A DNA stretch of 64,000 nucleotides from Gp6-AA40 sp035711805 (GCA_035711805.1 DASTBV010000088.1:1-64000), one strand, 5' to 3'. Shown: positions 1 to 9,700, numbered from the stretch's first letter. Notes: a model not told the origin generated them from the letters alone. Translations and numbers: made by a program.

Positions 1-836
1 GTCTCGACGTTGACGCGCCGGATGATGCGCCGTCCCATGTCGCGCATCCGCTGGTATTCCTTGTCCGTGAGCGTCAGCGCCGGGGCGACGGTGATCGAGT
101 CGCCCGTGTGGACGCCCATCGGGTCCACGTTCTCGATCGAGCAGATGACGACGAAGTTGTCCGCGCCGTCGCGCATCACCTCGAGCTCGAACTCCTTCCA
201 GCCGATGACCGATTCCTCGACGAGGATCTCGTGCACCGGGCTGAGGTCGAGGCCGCGGCCGGCCAGCTCCCGGAACTCTTCGATGTTGTAGGCGATGCCG
301 CCACCGACGCCGCCCATCGTGAACGACGGCCGGATGATGGCCGGGAATCCGGTGTTCTCGACCAGCGCCATCGCTTCCTCGAGCGTCGTCGCCACACCGC
401 TCTGCGGCACCGCGACGCCGATCTCCTGCATCGCGTCGCGGAAGAGCAGACGATCTTCGCCCACCTTGATGGCCTCGATCTGCGCACCGATCAGCTTGAC
501 GCCGTACTTCTCGAGCACGCCGCGCTCGTGCAGCTCGACGGCCAGATTGAGCGCCGTCTGGCCGCCGACCGTCGGCAGCAGGGACTCCGGCTTCTCTTTG
601 GCGATGATCGCTTCGACGATGTCCGGCGTCAGCGGCTCGACGTAGGTCGCGTCCGAGAACTCCGGGTCCGTCAGGATCGTGGCCGGGTTGCTGTTGACCA
701 GCACGACCTCCAGCCCCTCGGCGCGCAGCGCGCGGCACGCCTGCGTGCCCGAGTAGTCGAACTCCGCCGCCTGGCCGATGACGATCGGACCCGAGCCGAT
801 GACGAGGACGCGTTTGATGTCGGTGCGTTTAGGCAT
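1..836 (-). CDS. carB: Carbamoyl-phosphate synthase large subunit, N-terminal part (cut by window edge)
   Basis: The reading frame starts at the ATG at 836 and runs off the left edge, so 278 residues of a protein that is normally about 1,070 are visible. The N-terminus has the glycine-rich GSGPIVIGQAAEFDYSG segment, then LVNSNPATI and LPTVGGQTALN, all hallmarks of the first ATP-grasp half of CarB. The large subunit makes carbamoyl phosphate from bicarbonate, ammonia and two ATP for arginine and pyrimidine synthesis in the cytoplasm, taking ammonia from CarA. It lies directly downstream of carA in the same direction, with a 106-bp gap that holds a palindromic repeat. Identification is secure; the C-terminal half is not visible. 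Confidence 0.96.
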   Translation of the reverse strand, partial: MPKRTDIKRVLVIGSGPIVIGQAAEFDYSGTQACRALRAEGLEVVLVNSNPATILTDPEFSDATYVEPLTPDIVEAIIAKEKPESLLPTVGGQTALNLAVELHERGVLEKYGVKLIGAQIEAIKVGEDRLLFRDAMQEIGVAVPQSGVATTLEEAMALVENTGFPAIIRPSFTMGGVGGGIAYNIEEFRELAGRGLDLSPVHEILVEESVIGWKEFELEVMRDGADNFVVICSIENVDPMGVHTGDSITVAPALTLTDKEYQRMRDMGRRIIRRVNVE

Positions 837-853
837 CAGACGTTGCGGGCGTT

Positions 854-937
854 AACCACGAAGAACACGAAGGATCGACGATCACGAAGAATCTTCTTTG
901 TCAGATTTCCTTCGTGAGCTTCGTGGGCTTCGTGGTT
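854..937. repeat. Imperfect inverted repeat built from an ACCACGAAG word, between carA and carB
   Basis: The left arm begins AACCACGAAGAACACGAAGG and the right arm ends in the complementary CTTCGTGGGCTTCGTGGTT, with short internal repeats of CACGAAG. It fills almost all of the carA-carB gap, so it would form a hairpin in the carAB transcript. It is one of several unrelated palindromic repeat families in this window. No protein is encoded here. Confidence 0.75.
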
Positions 938-942
938 CAAAG

Positions 943-2082
943 TCATCGTCTTTCCATCGACTCGATGAACTGCCGGAACAGGTAATCCGCGTCGTGCGGG
1001 CCGGGCGACGCCTCGGGATGGTACTGCACCGAGAAGATCGGCTTCGTCAGGTGCCTGAACCCCTCGACGGTGCCGTCGTACAGGTTCTCGTGCGTTACCG
1101 TCGTATCGGACGGCAGCGAGCCCGGATCGACCGCGAAACCGTGGTTCTGCGAGGTGATCTCGACCTTCCCTGACTGCAGATCCTTCACCGGATGGTTGGC
1201 GCCGCGGTGCCCGAACTTCAGCTTGTAGGTCTGCGCGCCGACCGCGAGCGCCAGAATCTGATGGCCGAGACAGATGCCGAACATCGGAATGTCCGATTGC
1301 GTCAGGTCGCGGACATTCCCGATCGCATACGGCAGCGCCGCCGGATCGCCTGGGCCGTTGCTGAGGAAGATGCCGTCGGGCTCAATCTTCCGCAGCTCGG
1401 ACGCCGGCGCGGACGCGGGAAACACGTGGACGTCGCAGCCGTAGGCGTCGAGCCGGCGCAGGATGTTGTATTTCACGCCGAAGTCGTACGCCGCGACGCG
1501 CAGCCGCCGCTTCGCGTGTGCTTGCGGCAGAATGCCGAACTCCGCGTGATCGGCATCGCCGACCCGGCCCGGGTGTTCGCGCCATTCGAACGCGCTGTCG
1601 CACGTCACCCCTTGAACCAGATCCGCGCCTTCCATCTTCGGGATCGCGCGCGCCTTCTCCACCAGCGCCGCCGGATCGACCTGCCCGGTCGCGATGACCC
1701 CGCGCATGACGCCGGCGTTGCGAAGCACGCGCGTCAGCGCCCGGGTGTCGATGTCCGCGATGGCCACGATGTGATGGCGGGTCAGGTAGTCGCGCAGGGT
1801 GCCGTCGGCGCGCCAGTTGCTGGCGAGTGGCGACGCTTCCCGCATGACGAACCCGGCAACGCGCGGCGACTCCGATTCCGCATCGCCCTGGGCCACGCCG
1901 TAGTTGCCGATCTGCGGCGCGGTCATGGTCACGATCTGGCCGGCGTACGAGGGGTCGGTCAGCACCTCCTGGTAGCCGGTCATGCTGGTGTTGAAGACGA
2001 CCTCCCCGGAGGTCTCACCCGTGGCGCCGGCGGCGACTCCCTGATACCAGGTCCCGTCTTCGAGCGCGAGGATGGCGTTCAT
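943..2082 (-). CDS. carA: Carbamoyl-phosphate synthase small (glutamine amidotransferase) subunit
   Basis: 379 residues. CarA hydrolyses glutamine and passes ammonia to CarB. The N-terminal CarA-specific domain includes EVVFNTSMTGYQEVLTDPSY. The C-terminal class-I amidotransferase domain carries the triad: Cys271 in GICLGHQ, His355 and Glu357 in QYHPEAS. I start at the ATG at 2082 (MNAILALEDGTWYQG), where family similarity begins; an upstream in-frame ATG at 2109 would add nine residues that fall in a repeat. carB follows in the same direction, so the two are presumably one operon. The length is normal for the family. Confidence 0.97.
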   Translation of the reverse strand: MNAILALEDGTWYQGVAAGATGETSGEVVFNTSMTGYQEVLTDPSYAGQIVTMTAPQIGNYGVAQGDAESESPRVAGFVMREASPLASNWRADGTLRDYLTRHHIVAIADIDTRALTRVLRNAGVMRGVIATGQVDPAALVEKARAIPKMEGADLVQGVTCDSAFEWREHPGRVGDADHAEFGILPQAHAKRRLRVAAYDFGVKYNILRRLDAYGCDVHVFPASAPASELRKIEPDGIFLSNGPGDPAALPYAIGNVRDLTQSDIPMFGICLGHQILALAVGAQTYKLKFGHRGANHPVKDLQSGKVEITSQNHGFAVDPGSLPSDTTVTHENLYDGTVEGFRHLTKPIFSVQYHPEASPGPHDADYLFRQFIESMERR

Positions 2083-2095
2083 GGCCTCGCGCTCG

Positions 2096-2182
2096 AATGC
2101 AGAATGCAAAATTCAAAATGCAAAAAGAGACTCAGAGTAGTACTCAGGCGCCTTTGCATGCTGAATTCTGAATTCTGCATTA
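2096..2182. repeat. Imperfect inverted repeat with ATGCAAAATTC words upstream of carA
   Basis: The left arm (AGAATGCAAAATTCAAAATGC) and right arm (GCATGCTGAATTCTGAATTCTGCAT) are roughly complementary around a GC-rich centre. The element occupies the space between the PEGA gene and carA. A related A/T-rich palindrome with the same ATTCAAA/ATGCAAA vocabulary lies at 25143-25217, upstream of grpE. It is strikingly AT-rich against the surrounding GC-rich genome. Confidence 0.75.
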
Positions 2183-2187
2183 TTCGA

Positions 2188-3030
2188 CTACTGCTCAAGC
2201 GATCCCGACACGCGCGTCGTGACTCCCGGCTTCACATCGACGGTCGTCGCCCACCCCTTGAATCCCGGCAGCGACAGACGAATGTCATGTGACCCGGGAC
2301 TCATCTCCATGGACAGTGGAGTCCGCCCGACTGACTTTCCGTCGACGATGACCTCGGCACCGGCGGGACGGGACACCACCTGGAGCGAGGCTGGCCCGGT
2401 CAGTGGCGCCTTCTCTTCCACCACGGCCCGCGGAGGAACGGCCTGCTTCGGTGGTGTGATCGTGGGGCGCGCCACGCCACCCCGCGGCGCGGGGACCCCG
2501 GCGTCAGACGCGCCAGGCGGACCCGACAGGGTCCGCCCCACGGGCGGTTCGACCGGGCGGGGAGCAGTCGGAGCCGGCGGCTTGGGCGCCGGAGCCTTTG
2601 CGGAGGCGGTCGGAGCTTCGGGTTCGGCCACGATCTCTTTCGCGGCCGGGGGCGGCGCGGGTTCGGCGACAGACGATTCGCTGAACGGCTGTCCTGGCGA
2701 CGCCGCGCCAGAGGTCGGCGCCGGGCTTTCAATTGTTGCGGCAGCGTCGGATGAACCCTGCCCGGCCCGGTAGCCGCTCGCGAACCCGATCACAATGCCC
2801 AGCACGAGCGACGCGGCCGCCGCGAACCAGATACCCAACCCGCTCTGCCGGCGCGGTTCATCGAGGGCCGACGCAAAGATCGTCGGCTCCGCGTACGTCA
2901 TGCGGGCCGGTTCTTCGTGCAGGGCGTCCGCTTCGACCACAGCCGTAGCGTACGGCGCCAGCGTGGACTCCGTAGAGTCCGGCTTTAGCCGGATCGGCGC
3001 GCCGGTACGCGCCGCATCCGTGTCCCGCAA
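2188..3030 (-). CDS. PEGA-domain single-pass membrane protein
   Basis: 280 residues from a TTG start at 3030; no ATG or GTG lies between it and the upstream stop. A second candidate start is the ATG at 2901 (MTYAEPTIFASALD), giving 237 residues. There is a soluble N-terminal stretch, a hydrophobic segment (IWFAAAASLVLGIVIGFASG), a long Pro/Ala-rich linker, and a C-terminal PEGA domain (SLQVVSRPAGAEVIVDGKSV ... PLSMEMSPGSHDIRLSLPGF). PEGA domains are surface beta-modules, often attached to kinases or envelope proteins; no catalytic domain is present here. Two dispersed repeats lie in frame, one in the linker (2462-2541) and one near the N-terminus (2965-2992), so length and start are uncertain. 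Confidence 0.7.
   Translation of the reverse strand: MRDTDAARTGAPIRLKPDSTESTLAPYATAVVEADALHEEPARMTYAEPTIFASALDEPRRQSGLGIWFAAAASLVLGIVIGFASGYRAGQGSSDAAATIESPAPTSGAASPGQPFSESSVAEPAPPPAAKEIVAEPEAPTASAKAPAPKPPAPTAPRPVEPPVGRTLSGPPGASDAGVPAPRGGVARPTITPPKQAVPPRAVVEEKAPLTGPASLQVVSRPAGAEVIVDGKSVGRTPLSMEMSPGSHDIRLSLPGFKGWATTVDVKPGVTTRVSGSLEQ
2462..2541. repeat. In-frame copy of a GTGGGGCG...CGCCCCAC palindromic element inside the PEGA gene
   Basis: The segment begins GTGGGGCGCGCC and ends GGACCCGACAGGGTCCGCCCCAC. The same ends and internal hairpin layout occur in the intergenic element at 31956-32008, with partial copies at 9984-10007 and 17687-17710. Here it is translated as part of the Pro/Gly-rich linker (VGRTLSGPPGASDAGVPAP) without breaking the frame. 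Confidence 0.65.
2965..2992. repeat. Two fused small palindromes in the 5' part of the PEGA gene
   Basis: GGACTCCGTAGAGTCC is followed by CCGGCTTTAGCCGG, sharing two bases; each is a perfect or near-perfect palindrome. The pair is translated as the segment around RLKPDSTES near the PEGA protein N-terminus. It lies upstream of the alternative ATG at 2901, so it may be 5' leader rather than coding sequence. Confidence 0.55.
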
Positions 3031-3137
3031 CGGAAAATCTACGAGCGGATCGTCGTGTGGTGAGTCTGACCCCTGCAGTGGAAGACCTTTCGGTGAAGCC
3101 TTGCGATCCTAACATTTTCTTATACGCTTCCCCGCGA

Positions 3138-4877
3138 ATGCCCAGACGTTTGCTCCTTGCCATCCTGGCGTGTCTCTCGCTGCCGGGCTGCAGCGGCGAT
3201 TCTTCCGCGCCCCGGCCATCGGAGCCGGCAGCCAGCCGGGCATGGTTCGACGAGTACGCCGCGGAGGCCGGCATCGATTTCGTCCATTTCAACGGGATGT
3301 CGGGCCAGCTCTTCTACCCGGAGATCATGGGTCCGGGTGTAGGGTTGCTCGATTACGACAATGACGGCGACCTCGACCTGTATCTCGTGCAGGGGCAGAT
3401 GCTCGGGCGTGGCAAGTCGGTCAAGGACGCTACGTTCCCGCCGAAGGGTGCATTGCGGGACCGCTTCTTCCGCAACGATCTGACGGTTGGCCCGGACGGG
3501 GAGCGACGCCTCCGCTTCACCGACGTCACCGCCGAGGCCGGCATCGACATCGCGACCTACGGCATGGGGGTCGCGGCGGCAGACATCGACAACGACGGGT
3601 TCGTCGACATCTATCGCACCGGCCTCACCGAAAGCGTGATGCTCCGCAACAACGGGAACGGCACATTCAGCGACGTCACGGCAAAGACCGGCACGTCGAA
3701 CAAGGGCGGCTGGGGCGTCTCGGCGGCATTCGTCGACATCGATCGAGACGGCTGGCTCGACCTGTATGTCGGCAACTATCTCGTCTACAGCGTCGACGGC
3801 GATATCGACTGCATCGGCCTTACCGGTCAGCCCGACTATTGCCCCCCCACGAGCTACCGGCCGCAGCCCGACAAGCTCTATCGCAACCGCGGCAACGGGA
3901 CGTTCGCCGACGTGAGCGCTGCGGCGCTCGAGAGCGGAGTGTATGGCCCGGCGCTCGGCGTGTCGACGGCCGACTTCAACAACGACGGATGGCTCGACAT
4001 CTACGTCGGCAACGACGGGATGGCGAATCAGCTGTGGATGAACCAGAAGAACGGCACGTTCAAGGACATGGCGTTTCTGAACGGCGCCGCGGTGAACGGG
4101 CAGGGCAACGCGGAAGCCAGCATGGGCATCGACGCCGGCGACTTCGACAACGACGGCGACGAAGACCTGTTCGTCACCAACTGGCTGGCGCAGATGAACA
4201 TCCTGTATCAGAACACGGGGAATGGCGTCTTCGAGGACCGTAAGGCGGCGTCGGGACTTGGCGCGCCAAGTCTCGCGAAGACAGGGTTCGGCACGGCCTG
4301 GTTCGATTACGACAACGATTCGTGGCTGGATCTGATCACGCTCAACGGGAGCGTGTCGACGATCGAGGCGCAGGCGCGCGCCAACGATCCCTTCCCGCTG
4401 AAAATGCTCAATCAGCTGTATCGCAACCTCGGCAACGGCCGCTTCGAGGACGTGTCGGCGCAGGGCGGCGAGCCGTTCACGCTGCTCGACGTCAGCAAGG
4501 GCGCCGCCGTCGGCGACATCGACAACGACGGCGACGTGGATGTCGCGGTCGGCACCACCAGCGGCCCGACCCGTCTCTTTCTCAACAACGTCGGAAATCG
4601 CAGCCACTGGCTCGGCCTTCGCCTGACGGGCGTCGGCGGGCGCGACATGATCGGAGCGCGTGTGTGGGTCGCGCGCGGCTCCGGCCCGGAGCTGATGCGC
4701 CGTGCGCGATCCGATGGGAGCTATGCGTCGGCCAACGATCCGCGCGTCCTCGTCGGTCTTGGACCGTCGACCGGCCCGGTGACCGTCCGTGTCCAATGGC
4801 CGGATGGGACGCTGGAGTCGTGGGCGAATCAGCCGGTCGATCGCTGGACGACGCTGAAACAGGGGACCGGCAAATGA
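3138..4877 (+). CDS. Secreted FG-GAP/VCBS-repeat lipoprotein with C-terminal ASPIC/UnbV domain
   Basis: 579 residues. The start is the ATG at 3138, because the N-terminus is then a lipoprotein signal (MPRRLLLAILACLSLPGC). Seven calcium-binding-like FG-GAP motifs follow, including DYDNDGDLDLY, DIDNDGFVDIY, DIDRDGWLDLY, DFNNDGWLDIY, DFDNDGDEDLF, DYDNDSWLDL and DIDNDGDVDVA, indicating a seven-bladed beta-propeller. The C-terminal ~100 residues (NRSHWLGLRLTGVGGRDMIG ... VRVQWPDGTLESW) are an ASPIC/UnbV domain. Such CRTAC1-like proteins are extracellular or periplasmic and of unproven function. The stop overlaps the start of the next gene by 4 nt (ATGA), so the two are translationally coupled. Confidence 0.9.
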   Translation: MPRRLLLAILACLSLPGCSGDSSAPRPSEPAASRAWFDEYAAEAGIDFVHFNGMSGQLFYPEIMGPGVGLLDYDNDGDLDLYLVQGQMLGRGKSVKDATFPPKGALRDRFFRNDLTVGPDGERRLRFTDVTAEAGIDIATYGMGVAAADIDNDGFVDIYRTGLTESVMLRNNGNGTFSDVTAKTGTSNKGGWGVSAAFVDIDRDGWLDLYVGNYLVYSVDGDIDCIGLTGQPDYCPPTSYRPQPDKLYRNRGNGTFADVSAAALESGVYGPALGVSTADFNNDGWLDIYVGNDGMANQLWMNQKNGTFKDMAFLNGAAVNGQGNAEASMGIDAGDFDNDGDEDLFVTNWLAQMNILYQNTGNGVFEDRKAASGLGAPSLAKTGFGTAWFDYDNDSWLDLITLNGSVSTIEAQARANDPFPLKMLNQLYRNLGNGRFEDVSAQGGEPFTLLDVSKGAAVGDIDNDGDVDVAVGTTSGPTRLFLNNVGNRSHWLGLRLTGVGGRDMIGARVWVARGSGPELMRRARSDGSYASANDPRVLVGLGPSTGPVTVRVQWPDGTLESWANQPVDRWTTLKQGTGK

Positions 4878-6529
4878 TCCGCCGGCAGTGCGTCTGCCTG
4901 CTCGTCGTGATCGGCGCCGCATGCCACTCTTCGCGGACGCCCCCCCCGGTTCCGGCACTCCTCGAGGTCACCTTGCCGGATCTCTCCCGCATGGACGCAC
5001 CGTCGCAGCAACAGGTGCGTGAGCGCTTCGAGGCCATGCGGCAGACCATCGCGCGGCCGGACGCCACCGACACCGAGCGCGGACAGGCATACGGCGCGGT
5101 CGGTATGGTCCTGCAGGCCGGCGAGTACTTCGATGCCGCCACGCCCGCCTACCTGAACGCACAGCGGCTCATGCCGCGCGAGCCGCGGTGGCCCTACTTC
5201 CTCGCGCACCTTCACAAGAGCAAAGGGGACATCGCCGCGTCGATCGCCGCGTTCAGGCGTGTGCTGGAGATCGTGCCCGACGACGTGACGACGTTGATCT
5301 GGCTCGGACGGATGTACCTGGATCAAGGCGGGGCGGATCAGGCGGAGCCGCTCTTCGTGCGCGCCAGGGAGCTCGCCCCGCGCGAGCCCGCCGTGCTCGC
5401 CGGACTGGGCCAGTCGGCGCTGGCGCGGCGCGACTACGGCCGCGCCGTGTCGGCGCTCGAGGAAGCGTTGTCGATCGATGCCTCGCTCGCGAGCATCCAC
5501 TCGCCTCTCGCGATGGCGTACCGCGGGCTCGGCGACACGGCGAAGGCCGAGGCGCACCTGAAGCAGTGGCGCGACACGGAGGTCCGCGTGCCGGATCCGT
5601 TCCGTGAGGAGCTCGATCTGGCGCTGCAGACCGGCCTGTCCTTCGAGCTCCGCGGCGTGCGTGCGCTCGAGCAGCGGGATTTCAAGGCGGCCGCGGAGTT
5701 CTTCAAGCAGGGTGTGGATATCACGCCGGGCACCACCACGCTTGGACGATCGCTGCGCCACAAGATGGGGACCGCGCGCTATCTGAACGGCGACATTCCT
5801 GGAGCCGTCAAGTGGTTCGAGGAAACCATCCGTCTCGCTCCGGAAAACGGCCTCGACGAAACGGCCGGCAAGGCCCACTACAGCCTTGGCGTGCTCATGG
5901 CCTCGGGCGGACGCGGCGCCGACGCCATCAGACACCTGTCGGAGGCCGTGCGATTCAGTCCGAATTACGTCGAGGCCTACATTGCTCTCGGGGATGCCCT
6001 GCGCCGGGCGGGACGCGTTGAGGGGTCGATGGAACCCTACCGTGAGGCGCTGCGCGTCAGCCCGAAGGCGGCCGACGCCCGGTTCGGGTACGGGATGGCG
6101 CTCGTGCGTCTCGGGCGGTATCGCGAGGCGCGCGACTGGTTCGCCGATGCCGCGCGCCAGCACCCGGATCGCCCTGACTTCCAGCACGCGCTCGCGCGAC
6201 TCCTCGCGGCGGCGCCGGACGATCTGGTCCGCGACGGCCGGCAGGCGCAGACGATCGTCGAGGGGCTGCTGAAGACGATGCAGACGCTGGACGTCGGTGA
6301 AACTTTGGCAATGGCGCTGGCCGAACAGGGGCAGTTTGCGGACGCCGTGTCAGTTCAGCGAGACGTCCTGAACGCCGCCCGCGAAGGGGGCTTCGCAAGG
6401 GAGGCCACTCGCATGGCCGCGAACCTTCGGCGCTACGAGCGGCGTCAGCCCTGCCGGGAACCGTGGTCGAAGGACGATGTCGTCCACTCCCCCGGGCCTC
6501 CTGTAGACCGCGGGTTGCTGGAGCCTTAA
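4874..6529 (+). CDS. TPR-repeat lipoprotein, partner of the ASPIC/UnbV protein
   Basis: 551 residues from the ATG at 4874, which overlaps the previous stop. The N-terminus is a lipoprotein signal (MIRRQCVCLLVVIGAAC, Cys17 as lipid site). The rest is a series of tetratricopeptide repeats with the usual small-residue spacing, for example DVTTLIWLGRMYLDQGGADQ and EAYIALGDALRRAGRVEGSM. TPR arrays bind proteins; here the likely partner is the co-translated propeller protein, since ASPIC/UnbV and TPR genes are commonly adjacent in this phylum and its relatives. The last ~40 residues are less regular. The gene is convergent with TonB receptor 1, with a large repeat between them. Confidence 0.85.
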   Translation: MIRRQCVCLLVVIGAACHSSRTPPPVPALLEVTLPDLSRMDAPSQQQVRERFEAMRQTIARPDATDTERGQAYGAVGMVLQAGEYFDAATPAYLNAQRLMPREPRWPYFLAHLHKSKGDIAASIAAFRRVLEIVPDDVTTLIWLGRMYLDQGGADQAEPLFVRARELAPREPAVLAGLGQSALARRDYGRAVSALEEALSIDASLASIHSPLAMAYRGLGDTAKAEAHLKQWRDTEVRVPDPFREELDLALQTGLSFELRGVRALEQRDFKAAAEFFKQGVDITPGTTTLGRSLRHKMGTARYLNGDIPGAVKWFEETIRLAPENGLDETAGKAHYSLGVLMASGGRGADAIRHLSEAVRFSPNYVEAYIALGDALRRAGRVEGSMEPYREALRVSPKAADARFGYGMALVRLGRYREARDWFADAARQHPDRPDFQHALARLLAAAPDDLVRDGRQAQTIVEGLLKTMQTLDVGETLAMALAEQGQFADAVSVQRDVLNAAREGGFAREATRMAANLRRYERRQPCREPWSKDDVVHSPGPPVDRGLLEP

Positions 6530-6533
6530 TGGG

Positions 6534-6755
6534 GGTTCAAGGGGTTCAAGGGGTTCAAGGGGTTCAAGGGGTTCAAGGGGTTCAGGAGGTGCAAAGGTTC
6601 AGGAGGTGCAGGAGGTGCAAAGGGTGCAGGAGGTGCAAAGGGTTCAGGAGGTGCAGGAGGTGCAGCAGGATTGAACCCACTGCACGACTGCACCCTCTGA
6701 ACCCCGTGAACCGACTGAACCTACTGAACCTGCTGAACCTACTGAACCACCAGCG
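6534..6755. repeat. Tandem GGTTCAAGGG repeats in a long imperfect inverted repeat between convergent genes
   Basis: The left half starts with about six perfect tandem copies of the 10-mer GGTTCAAGGG, then degenerates to GGAGGTGCAA and GGTTCA words. The right half is the complementary series (CTGCACC, TGAACC, CTACTGAACC). The whole 222 bp would fold as a long hairpin in either transcript. It fills the gap between the stop of the TPR gene and the stop of TonB receptor 1, so it is placed as a bidirectional terminator or buffer would be. The only long frame through it is low-complexity. Confidence 0.8.
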
Positions 6756-9700
6756 TTAGAAGTCTATCTGTGCGCTGAGCTTGACGAACCGCGGTGTGAG
6801 CACCGACTGCGGTGCGAGCCACGGACCGTTCACCTGGAACGTCTGGTTGTAGGTCAGGATCGCATCCGAGTTCAGGACGTTGAACACGTCGATCCCGACG
6901 TGGGTGCGCGTGCGGCCGTAGCGAAGCACCTTGGCGAACCGCAGGTTGAGCTCGTTGACGCGATCGCCCCACACCTCGCCCGGCTTCACCAGATCGATCG
7001 ACATCGTGCTGCCCGCAACCGCCGGCTGGCGGCCGAGCGCCTGCCACACGCTGCCGGGTGTCGCCGCAGAGGTGCCCACCGGCGCGTTGTACTGCGCGCG
7101 CAAGGGCGCGCCCTGATCGCTGCGCAATGTGGCCGCAAGCAGTATCTCGACCCGCGGGATCATGTACGACGCCAGCCCGGTGACTTTCGTGATGAAGCCC
7201 GGGTCGTTCCGGCAGTTCGGGTTGAGCGGACTGGTGAGCCCGCTGGTCAGCTCGGGGATCTGACTGCGCACGTCGCAGACGTCCTGCACCGTCTTTCCGG
7301 TGTTGATGCCGCCCTGCAGAGTCAGCCCTTGTGCGGCGCGCGCGCTGAAGTTGATCAGCACGCCGTTGTAGATCTGCGATTGGCCGCCGAACTTGTTCGC
7401 CGAGGTGATGTTGTTGCTGGGCGCTTTGGCAAAACCGGCCGCCGTCACGTTGTACAACCCGCTGATGGCATAGCCGCCGCCGCCCGGGAGCCGTGGATCG
7501 CTGGGCGCCGTAAAGGTGAAGGAGTCGAAGTCCGCGGCGACGAGGCTTTCGTTGTCTGTCGTCGTGAAATTCGTGAGCCAGCGCCGGAAATAGCCGACCT
7601 CCACGGACATCCGCGGCATCAGCTCCTGCTGAATCGAGGCGCCGATCTGCCAGTCGGCAGGCCGCACGCTCCAGCCGCTGAGGATCCCGGGATCGATCGC
7701 CGATGTCGTCCGTACGTTGGTGCCGAACGTCGGCGAGTTCATACGCCCGCATTCGCCGTTGGCATTGACGTTGAGAAGATCACACTGCACAACGAAGTCG
7801 CCGAATCCCGGCGTACCCGCCCCGCCCGTCCCGTTGTCGGTCCAGGTCCGCGACGTCGTCGTCGCAATCCGCGCGATCGGGTTGGAGATCGAGTAGCTGC
7901 CGCTGAGGTTGCTCGCCGCCTCGAGGTACTTCCCGAAGTTCACCTTGACCGACGTTCGGCCGTTTCCGAACAGGTCATAAGCGACGCCGCCGCGCGGCGA
8001 GATGTCTCTGTACGAATCGACGCCGGGCGTCTCCGGGAACTGCAGCTGCGTGAGCAGGAAGTTGGTTGGACCGATCGTCTGCTCCGGCGAGTAGCTGCGG
8101 GCGTGGTCGAAGCGCAACGCGCCCTGCATCGTCATCCGGCCGCGCGTCCACTGGTCCTCGACGTAGACGGCGTCCCATCGCACGCGATCCTTCTGCTTGA
8201 AGACGCGCAGCGTCTGCGTAAGCGACGACGGGCGCCCGTTGTTGAACGTGTACGCGAGATTCAAGTCGTTGCCGTGGTTCTCGATGTCCTCCACCATGTA
8301 CGAACCCTGATACCCGACCTTCATGCTGTGCGCGCCAGTCACGTAAGCCATCGTCGCGCGCCAGCGGTTCGGGTTGTCGAGGTGTTCGCCCCAGTTCGCC
8401 GATCGGTACTGAAGATTGGCCAGAGACCGGACCTCTCCGTTCGGCGTCTGGTAGGTGCGCGACAACTGCTCGGTCACGCGCACGAGATTGCGCGTGTTGT
8501 TGCCCGGCGCCTCGAACGGTCCCCACTTGGCGACATACGAGCCGAGGCCCGCTTCGAGCAGCAGGCGGCTGGTCGCAACCATCGTCCACGTCAGCTGCCG
8601 GTTCTGCACCAGCGTCCGCAGGTACTGCGATGTCTCTGGAGACGTCGTCGCACTGAGACCGCCGAGACCGAGCGCGCCAACCACTGCGTCGTCAGGCTGC
8701 TTGCGGCACGCATCGGCGGTGTTGACAGCGGCGGCGCCATTGCAGGGAACCTGGAGATCCCAGTGGAAGTTGAACTTGTTTTTCGGCGTCGCCTGCACGG
8801 TAAAACGCGCGCTGTACAGCTGGAAGCTCTCGGCACCGCGTGCCTGCCGTGTGGTGTCCGGCTCGTAGGTCCACTTGGTCGGATCGCCCGCGTTCAGGTT
8901 CGGGAAGATGCCGGGAATAGAGCGGTGCTGTCCTTCGTCACGGGCCGTGGCGTAGTACCAGATCCGATCGCGAATGATCGGGCCGCCGAAACCGCCCGTG
9001 AAGTCCCACTGCCTTAACAGTTTGCCTGGGACCGAGAGACCAGCATTCCGCAGCTCGTCCGAGAAATTGCTGCCCACCATGCCCTTGGAGACGCCCGACA
9101 AATACGCCTGCCCGGCCATCCGGTTGCCGCCGCTCTTCGGGACGATGCTGAGAGTGGGCCCACCGACCTCGGCGTCGCCGAGACCGCCGGATGTGGTGGT
9201 CACGACTTCCGCGGCGTTCGAGATGTCGGCGACATACGTCGAGACGCCGCCGCCGTTCAGCGCGGCACCTGTGCCGAGGCCGTCCACCTGCATACGGCCT
9301 TCGTTTCCACGGCCGCCCATGCCGCCGAAGACGGTCATCTGGGGCGTCACCTGGATGTCGGCGCTCGCGCCGGCCTGCGTGACGATGCCCGGAATCAGAA
9401 CCGCGGTCGCGGCCCAGGATCGCGCGGTCGGCACCGTGGTGAGAATTTCGTTGTCGAGCGTGGTCTGCCGGCGCACGCTCTGCACGTCGACGATTGGCGT
9501 CTCGCCGGTAACGGTGACGGTTTCCTGAAGATCACCGACTCGAAGATCAGCGTTGACGGTCGCCGTGAGGGCACCCGTCAGCTCGATGCCGTCGCGGCGG
9601 AACTGATTGAAACCGGAAATCGTGAAGACGACGGAATATGTGCCAGGACGGAGGTCGATGACGCGGTATTGACCTGAGCTGTCTGACACCGCCGTGCGGG

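Noticed and set aside
3120..4958. 612-residue frame antisense to the ASPIC/UnbV gene
   Set aside because: Repeated acidic/His pattern is just the complement of the FG-GAP repeats.
6534..6594. Possible CRISPR array
   Set aside because: The units are 10 bp with no unique spacers and no cas genes are nearby.
6535..6759. Open frame through the tandem GGTTCAAGGG repeat
   Set aside because: It encodes only a VQG/RRC-type repeat dictated by the DNA word, with no coding context.
6900..9017. 705-residue plus-strand frame inside TonB receptor 1
   Set aside because: Antisense shadow with biased composition; the minus strand encodes a full receptor.
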